This document shows positions 18,535-31,092 of a stretch of 64,000 bases of DNA, piece by piece. Origin of the DNA: Gimesia algae (GTDB lineage: Bacteria > Planctomycetota > Planctomycetia > Planctomycetales > Planctomycetaceae); the NCBI RefSeq assembly GCF_007746795.1, contig NZ_CP036343.1:3399369-3463368 (forward strand), written 5' to 3'. The translations under genes were made by a program, and so were the position numbers. The stretch's first letter is position 1; every line of letters starts with the position of its first letter. Under the pieces are notes generated by a model. That model searched no databases. It saw nothing but the letters and a program-made list of their open reading frames with translations, and was not told the DNA's origin.

Positions 18535-19182
18535 TTACTTCCCCAGCAGGCGATCGTGCCGCTTACGGATCTGTGAGGTACTGGCGGGAAACTGAAATCG
18601 GTCCAGCAGAACATCCTCAATCGCAGCTCGTACCTGTTTTGCACATTGCACGGCAGGCATGCGCCCCACGCCGGTTGCCAGGCCCGGTACAGTAATGCTT
18701 TTCACATGTTCGCGCACCGGCTGACCCGCATACTGTCCGGAAGGAATGACGCCATCGCGAATCAACAGGAAGACCGCGCGAGCCGCCACGAAGGCATTGA
18801 TCGACGATTCCACCGGCATCGGTACCCGCATCGTGGGTGCGGCGATCAGAAAGGGGAACGCGGCGTCTTCAGTCTCAACAATCGTTGCTGCACCGACCAG
18901 CAGTTCTCCGGCATGGTCTGCTTTAATCTGGTTTTGAACACGGTCCTGCAATGACGGTCCAAACCGCTCCAGGTAGAGTCGATCAATGCCGCCATCCATG
19001 AACCCGAAACTGTTCGCTGGACTCACAATTGCATCCGCAGGCTTATCGAAGATCGAACCATGGTGCACCTCCACAAACGGCAGATCGCCACACCACCGCT
19101 GCCATGCCTGGTAAAGTGGTTCATCGATGGCAGTCAAGCGGATTTGCAGTCGAAGCTTCTTTTGTAAAAGGCCTGGTGACAT
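18535..19182 (-). CDS. Macro-domain protein
   Basis: 215 aa. Macro (ADP-ribose-binding) fold features: VEVHHGSIFDKPADAIVSPANSFGFMDGGID with the ADP-ribose-contacting Asn/Gly residues, and ITVPGLATGVGRMPAVQCAK. Proteins of this type bind or hydrolyse ADP-ribose derivatives. It lies among other small nucleotide-related genes (Nudix, CYTH). The 150 bases upstream hold no recognised gene. Confidence 0.85.
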   Translation of the reverse strand: MSPGLLQKKLRLQIRLTAIDEPLYQAWQRWCGDLPFVEVHHGSIFDKPADAIVSPANSFGFMDGGIDRLYLERFGPSLQDRVQNQIKADHAGELLVGAATIVETEDAAFPFLIAAPTMRVPMPVESSINAFVAARAVFLLIRDGVIPSGQYAGQPVREHVKSITVPGLATGVGRMPAVQCAKQVRAAIEDVLLDRFQFPASTSQIRKRHDRLLGK

Positions 19183-19335
19183 GAAGACGGTCCCTACCGC
19201 TGGGTGAGCTGTGATCTGAATACCATGACTGGCAATTCAGAGCTGACACCAGCAGGACGTTTCAGGTTCGAATCAGATCGTTGTCCTGCCTGAAGCCCTG
19301 CAATAGAGAGCGAAGTGGTCATCACGTGGATACTA

Positions 19336-19818
19336 TCAAGTCCGTGTTTGATGATAGAAAACACCAAGGTCATTGGGATTATATTGTTCCCAACTGGCAT
19401 TCTCGTATCGTACAAAAACCTCGCGCGTCTGTAGCGTGTCCCACCAGAGGTTTAACTTCGATAGAAACTGTTCGATTTTAAAATCTGGTTGTAAGTCATC
19501 CGGGAAAAATGAGAGCTCGACAGCACACAGACCTTCTTCCTCCCAATCTAAAAACAGCTTTATTTTTCTAAAAAGAGCCGTTTCTGATTCTAAATCTCCA
19601 TATACAAATACTGCCCCTCTATCAAGTGAGCTGCATATTGCCTGGGAATTAAATTCAATTCGCATACCGTCCTGGTTAAAGAAAATCCCCTGCTGGTATT
19701 CATCAATCAGCAAACGGATCAATAGCCCCACGTTTGCTAATGCTGCGGGAGTAAAAGTGATATCTCTTGTAGTGCTGTCATTATCTAAGAGATATTCTGT
19801 GATTTTCTGAAGATCCAT
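19336..19818 (-). CDS. Hypothetical protein
   Basis: About 160 aa, acidic, soluble, unrecognised. ATG 19818 (MDLQKITEYLLDND) is preferred over an upstream in-frame start. Features: ICSSLDRGAVFVYGDLESE and LNLWWDTLQTREVFVRYENA. The composition is more AT-rich than the neighbours, hinting at transfer. Function unknown. Confidence 0.68.
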   Translation of the reverse strand: MDLQKITEYLLDNDSTTRDITFTPAALANVGLLIRLLIDEYQQGIFFNQDGMRIEFNSQAICSSLDRGAVFVYGDLESETALFRKIKLFLDWEEEGLCAVELSFFPDDLQPDFKIEQFLSKLNLWWDTLQTREVFVRYENASWEQYNPNDLGVFYHQTRT

Positions 19819-19888
19819 TTTGCTTTTACCCTGGCTCGCGCACACTGCATCTCTTTGTTGTTCAATATTGATGTAGCACTTGAATCAA

Positions 19889-20278
19889 CTATGCCTCAAG
19901 CTGTTCCAGCCAGTTAGAGAAGTACTCAGCGGGTAACCGGACCTTTGAAAAATCCAGGTTCTGTAGTTCTTCACGGGTGTAGGTGTTGTCCAGATACATC
20001 TGCCACTGCAGATGCAGATCAAGGGCCACATCGGCGACGGTTTCATCAAGCGGGTTCTCAAAGTCGAACTGCGCCATATGAAAATTGTCGGCCCACCAGG
20101 CGATTTCCTGATGCGTATACGGTGACTTCGCGACATCCAGGGCGCTGCGTAATACCTGCACCAGAGATTCTTTTGTCAGCGGCAACTCGATGACCTGACA
20201 GTTCGTTTCCGTCCAGAAGCCCGCAGGCTGATTGCGGCCCGGCTGTTCTGGATCGGGTGGAATATTATCTTGCACCAT
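19889..20278 (-). CDS. Hypothetical protein
   Basis: 129 aa, acidic, soluble, unrecognised. Aromatic-rich middle (EIAWWADNFHMAQFDFENPL) followed by VALDLHLQWQMYLDN. TGAGG lies upstream of the ATG. It is the last of the small minus-strand genes before gltD. Function unknown. Confidence 0.68.
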   Translation of the reverse strand: MVQDNIPPDPEQPGRNQPAGFWTETNCQVIELPLTKESLVQVLRSALDVAKSPYTHQEIAWWADNFHMAQFDFENPLDETVADVALDLHLQWQMYLDNTYTREELQNLDFSKVRLPAEYFSNWLEQLEA

Positions 20279-20348
20279 CCCGGAATTACCTCATCGTCTC
20301 ACCAGACAGTTCTCTCAAGCTTCACAAGCACACAGGCCGAACCACCAC

Positions 20349-21857
20349 CTATGGCAGTTCGGTGGCTCCCATCAGGTAACGGTCACATTCACGAGCCGCA
20401 CCGCGGCCTTCGTTGATCGCCCAGACGATCAGGCTCTGACCGCGTCGGCAGTCGCCGGCAGCGAAGACGCCTTCCAGGCTGGTCGTGTACTGCTCATGCT
20501 CGGCTTTGAAGTTCGAGCGGCCATCCAGATCCAGACTCAGCTGTTCGCTGATGATATGCTCGGGGCCTAAGAAACCGAGTGCCAGGAAGACCAGGTCACA
20601 TTCCAGTTCCTGTTCGGAACCGGCAACGAGAGTGAACGGTGCGCCGTTGGCGGCCGGTTTGGACCAGTCGACTTCGCAGATTTTGATCCCTTTCAGATTG
20701 CCTTGACCGTCATCGACAAATTCGACGGTCGACATCTGGAACATCCGCGGATCTTTACCGAATGCGGCAGCCGCTTCTTCGTGACCGTAATCGACGCGGA
20801 AGATTTTCGGCCATTGAGGCCAGGGGTTACTGGCGGCTCGTTCGTTCGGTGGTTGAGGTACGATTTCCAGGTTGATCAGGCTTGCGCACTTCTGACGCAT
20901 GGCCGTGCCCAGGCAGTCGTTCCCGGTATCACCACCGCCGATCACAACCACTTTTTTGCCTTCAGCGTTGATAAAGTTTTCGACGGGAGAATTCTGGTAG
21001 TGCGTGCTTTCGAGGCCAGACTCCAGCAGGCTCTTTGTATTCTTCGACAGGTACTCCATCGCGAAATGCACACCGTTGAGGTCGCGGCCGGCAATGGGCA
21101 GATCGCGGGGTTTGGTCGCTCCCGTGCAGAGCACAACTGCGTCGAAATCTTTCATCAACTGGTCGGCAGTGATGTCGACGCCGATGGATGTGTTGGTGAT
21201 AAATTCCACCCCTTCATCGGCCAGCAGATCGACGCGACGCTGCACGATCCATTTTTCCAGCTTCATGTTGGGAATGCCATACATCAACAGGCCACCAATG
21301 CGGTCATCGCGTTCGTAAACGGTCACGCTGTGACCGGCGGTATTCAGCTGGGCAGCAGCAGCCAGACCGGCAGGACCGGAACCGACGACAGCGACTTTCT
21401 TACCCGTGCGCACAGCAGGTGGATTGGCGACGACCCAGCCTTGATCGAAGGCGTGATCGATGATGGAGTTTTCGATGTTTTTAATTGTAACCGGGGGTTC
21501 TGTAATTCCCAGCACGCAGGACCCCTCACAGGGAGCCGGGCAGACGCGACCGGTGAATTCCGGGAAGTTATTGGTCTTATGCAGACTGTCCAGCGCATCC
21601 TGCCAGCGACCGTGATAGATGTGATCGTTCCATTCCGGGATCAGGTTATTGACCGGACAACCTGTAGCCATGCCGGCCAGTGTTTTACCGGTGTGGCAGA
21701 AGGGGATTCCACAATCCATACAGCGGGCGCCCTGGTTCGCCAGTTCTTCGTCTGTCAGGTGATCGTGAAATTCGTTCCAGTCCAGAATACGCAATTCGGG
21801 TTTACGGTCTGCACCCAGTTCCCGGGGAAATTCCATGAAGCCAGTTGGCTTGCCCAT
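20349..21857 (-). CDS. gltD: Glutamate synthase, small (beta) subunit
   Basis: 502 aa FAD/NADPH subunit that passes electrons from NADPH to the large subunit for 2-oxoglutarate plus glutamine to two glutamates. The N-terminal [4Fe-4S] motifs are [12 protein letters not shown] and [15 protein letters not shown] site [22 protein letters not shown] site [14 protein letters not shown]-terminal [19 protein letters not shown]. It lies 114 bases downstream of gltB and is surely in the same operon. Confidence 0.96.
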   Translation of the reverse strand: MGKPTGFMEFPRELGADRKPELRILDWNEFHDHLTDEELANQGARCMDCGIPFCHTGKTLAGMATGCPVNNLIPEWNDHIYHGRWQDALDSLHKTNNFPEFTGRVCPAPCEGSCVLGITEPPVTIKNIENSIIDHAFDQGWVVANPPAVRTGKKVAVVGSGPAGLAAAAQLNTAGHSVTVYERDDRIGGLLMYGIPNMKLEKWIVQRRVDLLADEGVEFITNTSIGVDITADQLMKDFDAVVLCTGATKPRDLPIAGRDLNGVHFAMEYLSKNTKSLLESGLESTHYQNSPVENFINAEGKKVVVIGGGDTGNDCLGTAMRQKCASLINLEIVPQPPNERAASNPWPQWPKIFRVDYGHEEAAAAFGKDPRMFQMSTVEFVDDGQGNLKGIKICEVDWSKPAANGAPFTLVAGSEQELECDLVFLALGFLGPEHIISEQLSLDLDGRSNFKAEHEQYTTSLEGVFAAGDCRRGQSLIVWAINEGRGAARECDRYLMGATELP

Positions 21858-21971
21858 AATTCTATCTCACTCTAATTAAATGTTAGCTCTGTTGTTCGCT
21901 GAAGAAATGCACTCGGAAAGACGTTCCTCTCACCTGATTGGTAAGTTCAAGGAACGCCTGACGAAGCCTGC

Positions 21972-26585
<4,614 letters not shown>

Positions 26586-26847
26586 CTTACTTCACCATTC
26601 AAACTAATGTTTAACAAAATCAATGCCTACCAGGCATCCTGTTATTGCGAACAGACGTCGCACTCTTGTTTCATGCTGGCACCGCGCCCTGGAGAGACGC
26701 ATGCCCAATTTGTTTCCGGTATGTCACCGGAATATTTTCTGTCAAAGATCAACCATTGTTCTGATTGAGCCATTTTCAGGGAGAGTCCTCTCCTGACTCG
26801 AACCGGGTGGATCCATCCAACTAGAAAAACGCAGACAATCAACCTGC

Positions 26848-27837
26848 TTATTCACGCGCTATCAAAGGACCGAACGAAAACGCATCCATGCTGGGAGGTT
26901 TATCACTCCCGGATGCTGACACCTCGGTCGATTCTCTGCGAGCGCTGGAGAAATTCGCGGGGTCTTCATGCAAGACTTCTATGAATTTTGACACCATATC
27001 AGGTGTCGTTTTCTGTTTTCTCTGAATGATCCCGATCGGACGGGACCACTCGACTTCTTCCAGACGCACCACTTTCAGCGACTGATCATGAACTTCCTTT
27101 GTGACGGTCGGCAAAGGCAGAACTGAAATGCCTGCCCCGGCTTCGACGGCCCGTTTCATATTTTCGATGTTATCAAATTCATGGATCACCTGGACGTGGA
27201 CGCCGGCTTTTCGCAGCCAGCGATCGATCTTTTGTCGAACGACTAATTCCGATGTGAAAGCCACAAACGGTTCATCTTCGATGGCGCTGACCGAACAGCT
27301 CGCGCGTTCCGCCAGGGGGTGACCGGGATAAACGACCAGTACCATCGGCTGTTCCTGCCAGAGGATACTCGTCAGGTCTTTCTCTTCCTTAGGGAAGGAA
27401 ACCAGTCCCAGATCGGCCTGATTTTCGCAGATTCGCTGATAGACTTCATCGGGATGCAGATAATCAAGGGTCACCATGACGTCCGGATAGAGCTGCTGAA
27501 AATGCTCGACATAGTCATGCATCTGAGCCAGTCCGACCGAATAGATGGCGGCAATCCGCACGCGACTGCGTGTCTGGCCGACGGCCCGGCGGACCTGCTC
27601 TTCGACCTGTTCAAACGACTTCAGCAACTGCTGACATCCATCAAAATAAATGGCACCGGCGGGTGTCAGTTCAAAAGGTCGCTTGGAGCGATCGATCAAC
27701 TGGGCTCCCAGACGCTTCTCTAATGCATGCACCGCCTGGCTGGCTGCAGACTGAGACACACGACGAACCTCAGCAGCTTTGGAGAAGCTGCCTTGCACGA
27801 CGACATCACAGAAAAGTTCAGCATTACGCAGATGCAT
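26848..27837 (-). CDS. LysR-family transcriptional regulator
   Basis: About 329 aa from the ATG at 27837 (MHLRNAELFCDVVVQGSFSK). N-terminal winged helix-turn-helix: GSFSKAAEVRRVSQSAASQA; then a two-lobed effector domain. The gene sits 262 bases upstream of gltB in the same direction, so control of gltBD is a fair inference but unproven; the effector domain is also compatible with CysB-like or generic family members. The C-terminal 40 residues are low-complexity and Ser-rich. An open frame 30 codons longer exists but lacks the HTH-proximal start context. Confidence 0.9.
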   Translation of the reverse strand: MHLRNAELFCDVVVQGSFSKAAEVRRVSQSAASQAVHALEKRLGAQLIDRSKRPFELTPAGAIYFDGCQQLLKSFEQVEEQVRRAVGQTRSRVRIAAIYSVGLAQMHDYVEHFQQLYPDVMVTLDYLHPDEVYQRICENQADLGLVSFPKEEKDLTSILWQEQPMVLVVYPGHPLAERASCSVSAIEDEPFVAFTSELVVRQKIDRWLRKAGVHVQVIHEFDNIENMKRAVEAGAGISVLPLPTVTKEVHDQSLKVVRLEEVEWSRPIGIIQRKQKTTPDMVSKFIEVLHEDPANFSSARRESTEVSASGSDKPPSMDAFSFGPLIARE

Positions 27838-28260
27838 GGAAGTGAAACCTGTCCTATTTATAAGGAATACTAATAATAGCCGGTCTGCAGTATTTAAAAT
27901 TCGAATACGGAACAGTGTAGGGTTCAAAGAGTCATGAAGTCAAGCGTTCGACTTTCTGAAAAACGTTGCCCTGCGACTTAGGAAAAACACATTACACGTA
28001 AGTCTTTAATAAAAAGACACTTATAACAAATAGACTACACACGCACTGCAAACAAAATAGCTCACCCCCTCGATAGCTGCCTGAGAAACTTCTCCTGATC
28101 TCCCTGAATTGAACCCCCAAAATTGGAATTCGTTTCATCCTGACACTTATATTTCACGTTGGTTCTATTCAAATTACTTATAGTAGCAAGAAATACAGGC
28201 ATCACGCTGATTCTGATCTATGTTTAGCTGTACATGCTCTGTTGGTCTCATCGCTGCCTG

Positions 28261-28370
28261 CTAGTGGAGTGTCATTTTAAAATTTGGGTTAATAGATATC
28301 ACGAGAGTGCGACAACGGAGCACGTAAACAACACCCCCAACCCTCAATTTGTAGCTTGACAACGCACTAG
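28261..28370. repeat. MITE-like element with terminal inverted repeats
   Basis: 110 bases bounded by CTAGTGGAGTGTCA and TGACAACGCACTAG, which are inverted copies matching at 11 of 14 positions. No ORF inside. Length and ends suit a small non-autonomous element, but no parent transposase is in the window. Confidence 0.45.
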
Positions 28371-28461
28371 AGCGCGTCACAGATAACTATAGCGTCTCTC
28401 AATCTATGATACTCGGTCCCAATGGCCCTGGAGACGCGACAGTAAAACGGGACACAGACTG
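28367..28461 (+). repeat. Dispersed repeat, copy 2
   Basis: Second copy of the element that ends the Nudix gene at 10222-10320. Shared parts include CTAGAGCGC at the start, TAGCGTCTCTC, a central diverged stretch, CTGGAGACGC and AGTAAAACGGGACACAG. Here it is non-coding, and it overlaps the end of the MITE-like element by four bases. Confidence 0.8.
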
Positions 28462-28643
28462 AAATCAAATCTGAGCCGGGAATCACTATTCACATGTTAC
28501 TTAATTCAGAAATCTGAAGTGACTAATGGGCTGTAAACCTACTCAACTTAATCAAGCAGAGATATGATCATGCTTCTCGACTGTAAAGGAATGCAGCAAC
28601 ACATGCTTACACATCCAATTTTCTCTCACTCAAAGGAAATCTC

Positions 28644-29900
28644 ATGAAGAAACTGACCAAGCTGTTTGCCTTTATAATAATAGTCGGCACCCTTCCCCTG
28701 CTCTCCGGGTGTGGTTCCTCAGCCCAACAGGCCGGTCCACCAGAGGGGCCTGCTGGATCGATGCAGTACCTGATACAGGGCGTTGCTGATCAGAAAATGG
28801 AAGTCGTCTGGGAATTTCTTCCTGCCAGTTACCAGAGTGATGTCAACGGCCTCGCACATCAGTTTGCGGATAAAATGGATCCGGAAATTTACAATGAGAT
28901 GTTCGCCATCGCTCAAAGACTGGGCAAACTGCTGCAGGACAAAAAAGAATTCATTCTCAAAAACGAAATGCTTGAGAGCCCTAAGACCTCACCGGAAGAA
29001 GTCGCAAAATACTATGATCCCAGTGTCGATATTTTGATTACCCTGGCCAACAGCGATCTGTCTACCCTGGAGAAACTGAAGACCTTTGATGGCGGACAAT
29101 TCCTCGCCAACAGCGGATCCAAAATCGCCAAAGATTTTAACACTATCTCTGACCTGATGCCTGCAGAAGAGGGCAAGCTCGGCTTCTATGAAAAGCTGAA
29201 GCAGGCCAAAGTCACGGTTGTCTCCGAAGAAGGAGATCAGGCCACTGTCAAAATTGAAGTTCCGGGTGAAAAAACCAAGGAAGAGGTCATGGTCAAAGTG
29301 GAAGACAAATGGATTCCCCAGACCCTGGCCAAAAACTGGAAATCCAAAATCGAAAGCGCGAAACAAAGCCTGGACAAGTTAAAGCCGGAGGAAATTACCT
29401 CGAAAAAAGACCAGGCTCTGGCGGGATTCAAGCGGTTGAACGCAACTCTGGCCCAGTTAGAAAATGCGAAAACGGAAAAAGAATTCAATGAACAGTTCAC
29501 CAATCAGGTCAGACCATTGGCCCAAATGGCACCAATGCTCATGATGCTGGGAGCTGCAGCCGTTATGGAACAGGGCTTCTCCGAAGCAGCTGCCGCCCGA
29601 GGAGGAGTCATGGCAGACAGCCCCGGCGAAGCCAAACCGATTAATCCCAACACGATGATCAGCATCGTTATCAACAAAAAGCTCTCTCCAGGCGAACAGG
29701 ATCCGATCATTGATGAAATCCTGCAGTCAGCCAACGATACCGAGTCCCTGCAGGTGATTCCGACTGTCGATGGAGAGATCACCACCTTCAAGGTTTACCC
29801 GATCGAAGATATCGAAGCATATTCGAAGAAGATCAAGTTCGGTAAGCCGTCCAAGGTCGATTCTAAAACACGGTCGATCACAGTGGAACTTGATGAATAA
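28644..29900 (+). CDS. Hypothetical lipoprotein
   Basis: 418 aa. Lipoprotein signal peptide with lipobox LLSGC (Cys23), so membrane-anchored outside the cytoplasm. The rest is helical and Lys/Glu-rich (SKDQ-type heptads around residues 230-280 suggest coiled coil), and one repeat-like unit EGDQATVKIEVPGEKTKEEV resembles a small beta domain. AAAGGAAA precedes the ATG. I do not recognise the family; it may be planctomycete-specific. It ends at a clear bidirectional terminator. Confidence 0.8.
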   Translation: MKKLTKLFAFIIIVGTLPLLSGCGSSAQQAGPPEGPAGSMQYLIQGVADQKMEVVWEFLPASYQSDVNGLAHQFADKMDPEIYNEMFAIAQRLGKLLQDKKEFILKNEMLESPKTSPEEVAKYYDPSVDILITLANSDLSTLEKLKTFDGGQFLANSGSKIAKDFNTISDLMPAEEGKLGFYEKLKQAKVTVVSEEGDQATVKIEVPGEKTKEEVMVKVEDKWIPQTLAKNWKSKIESAKQSLDKLKPEEITSKKDQALAGFKRLNATLAQLENAKTEKEFNEQFTNQVRPLAQMAPMLMMLGAAAVMEQGFSEAAAARGGVMADSPGEAKPINPNTMISIVINKKLSPGEQDPIIDEILQSANDTESLQVIPTVDGEITTFKVYPIEDIEAYSKKIKFGKPSKVDSKTRSITVELDE

Positions 29901-29928
29901 AGTTTGAATCTCAAACCGAAAAACGAAA

Positions 29929-29962
29929 AAGGCCACTTCCTGTGAACAAAGGAAGTGGCCTT
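29929..29962. terminator. Bidirectional intrinsic terminator
   Basis: Perfect 12-base stem AAGGCCACTTCC/GGAAGTGGCCTT with a ten-base loop. A-run before and T-rich tract after (TTAAGTTTTG) let it serve both the lipoprotein and the convergent small acidic gene. Confidence 0.88.
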
Positions 29963-30008
29963 AAGTTTTGCTGGTTTGCGCAGCAATCAATTGTCTTTCA
30001 GGGAAGGA

Positions 30009-30245
30009 TCAGGCAGCTTCAGACAGATCTTCATTGTCTTCGCCGCAGGCTTCCACTTCGGAATCCAACTCTTCTTCGCCTTCCTCATATACGAGATAGT
30101 AAATCTCGTTCATCGCTTCTTCCAGATAAGAGCGAATGTTTTCGCTATCGGTTGATTCGATCAGTGCTTCCAGTCGTGCGACAACACGGTCGACTTCTTC
30201 ACTGGTGATCTCTTCATATTCTTCCTGGTTGTTTTCTTCTGACAT
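30009..30245 (-). CDS. Small acidic hypothetical protein
   Basis: 78 aa, very acidic (many Glu runs), helical: EEVDRVVARLEALIESTD and EEAMNEIYYLVYEEGEEEL. A textbook GGAGG seven bases before the ATG at 30245 fixes the start. Unrecognised; perhaps a small adaptor or anti-factor. It ends at the shared terminator. Confidence 0.75.
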   Translation of the reverse strand: MSEENNQEEYEEITSEEVDRVVARLEALIESTDSENIRSYLEEAMNEIYYLVYEEGEEELDSEVEACGEDNEDLSEAA

Positions 30246-30431
30246 CGTTACCTCCATGTCTTGTGTTTGACTACAATAAGCAGGAAAAGCACGAAATTAC
30301 TTATCGGTTTTCCGGGCTTAAAGCATTAGCACGGCCCTGTGCAAAAATTACCAGGCGAAACTGCAGAACATCCATTTCTGAATTTCGCCTTCCGGATCCA
30401 TTTTCAACTGACTCTGTCGGAAAAAGAACGA

Positions 30432-30587
30432 CTATTTTTTCTTCTTTTTCGAATCTTTCTTTGCGGTGGTTTTCTTTTTGGCTTTCTTCTTTTTCTTCTC
30501 TTTATTGACGGTTTTCTCACCAAAAATGCGGTCCCATCCGCTAGAGAAATCTTCGGTTGAACCTGTGTGGACCGTATAACCCGTCAC
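30432..30587 (-). CDS. Tiny protein with Lys-rich tail, GTG start
   Basis: 51 aa: TGYTVHTGSTEDFSSGWDRIFG followed by an almost pure Lys/Ala/Thr tail. The start is the GTG at 30587, preceded by GAGGAGGGAG, a strong ribosome site; an upstream in-frame GTG has none. Short proteins with a TVHTGST..F..GWD..FG head and a Lys tail are, to my memory, common in planctomycetes but without known function. The tail suggests nucleic-acid or ribosome binding (inference). Confidence 0.75.
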   Translation of the reverse strand: MTGYTVHTGSTEDFSSGWDRIFGEKTVNKEKKKKKAKKKTTAKKDSKKKKK

Positions 30588-30759
30588 TTGTACTCCCTCC
30601 TCATTAAAAAAACACTGCGAAACTGAATTGATCACAGGATAAATTATTTATGAAAGCAGATTTTGTAGCAAGGCTGAAATTGCCCGACTGCCCTCCAATT
30701 CCCTGTTTTCAGACGAAATAACTCCCCAGCAACCGCCCCTTGAAAAGCAGGTTTCCGAC

Positions 30760-31083
30760 ATGAATCCAACCCGAAAAATACCCTGTTATGCCGTCATTTT
30801 CACTTCGACTCTCTCAGACTCTCACGAGGGGTATCACGTCATGTCAGACCGTATGCTGGAACTGGCAGCCCAGCAACCAGCTTACCTCGGCATAGAGTCT
30901 TTCCGTTCACCGGCGAAAAAAGGAGTTGCCATCTCCTACTGGGAGGATCTGGATGCCATCCAGGCCTGGAAACAGAATCCCGAACATCAATCAACACAAG
31001 TACTTGGGAAGAAACAATGGTGTCAGAATTATTCGATTGAAATTGCCCGGATCGAGGCCGGTACCCACTTCGAACGGCCCTGA
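30760..31083 (+). CDS. ABM-domain (antibiotic biosynthesis monooxygenase-like) protein
   Basis: 107 aa alpha/beta-barrel protein of the ABM family. The signature is YLGIESFRSPAKKGVAISYWEDLDAIQAWKQNPEHQ, with the typical W...N.EH.. end. Such proteins are often heme-degrading or quinone-modifying monooxygenases, but many have no known activity. Convergent with the M1 peptidase gene, nine bases away. Confidence 0.85.
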   Translation: MNPTRKIPCYAVIFTSTLSDSHEGYHVMSDRMLELAAQQPAYLGIESFRSPAKKGVAISYWEDLDAIQAWKQNPEHQSTQVLGKKQWCQNYSIEIARIEAGTHFERP

Positions 31084-31092
31084 ACCTCCCCT

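Larger units (their letters stand above)
27838..28643. other. Intergenic region carrying two repeats
   Basis: About 800 bases between the divergent LysR and lipoprotein genes. The first 420 are AT-rich with no gene seen. Then come a putative MITE-like element (28261-28370) and, abutting it, the second copy of the dispersed repeat (28367-28461). The final 180 should hold the lipoprotein promoter. Confidence 0.6.

Noticed and set aside
19194-19415. 73-codon frame between the macro-domain gene and its neighbour
   Set aside because: Overlaps the end of the neighbouring gene; no ribosome site or family match.
8839-20278. Integron cassette array
   Set aside because: Looked for paired attC core sites (RYYYAAC ... 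GTTRRRY) between genes and for an integrase; none found.
20703-21875. 390-codon open frame opposite gltD
   Set aside because: Shadow of gltD with its Fe-S and FAD motifs clearly on the minus strand.
26642-26842. 66-codon frame between the LysR gene and gltB
   Set aside because: No ribosome site or family match; it occupies the presumed gltB promoter.
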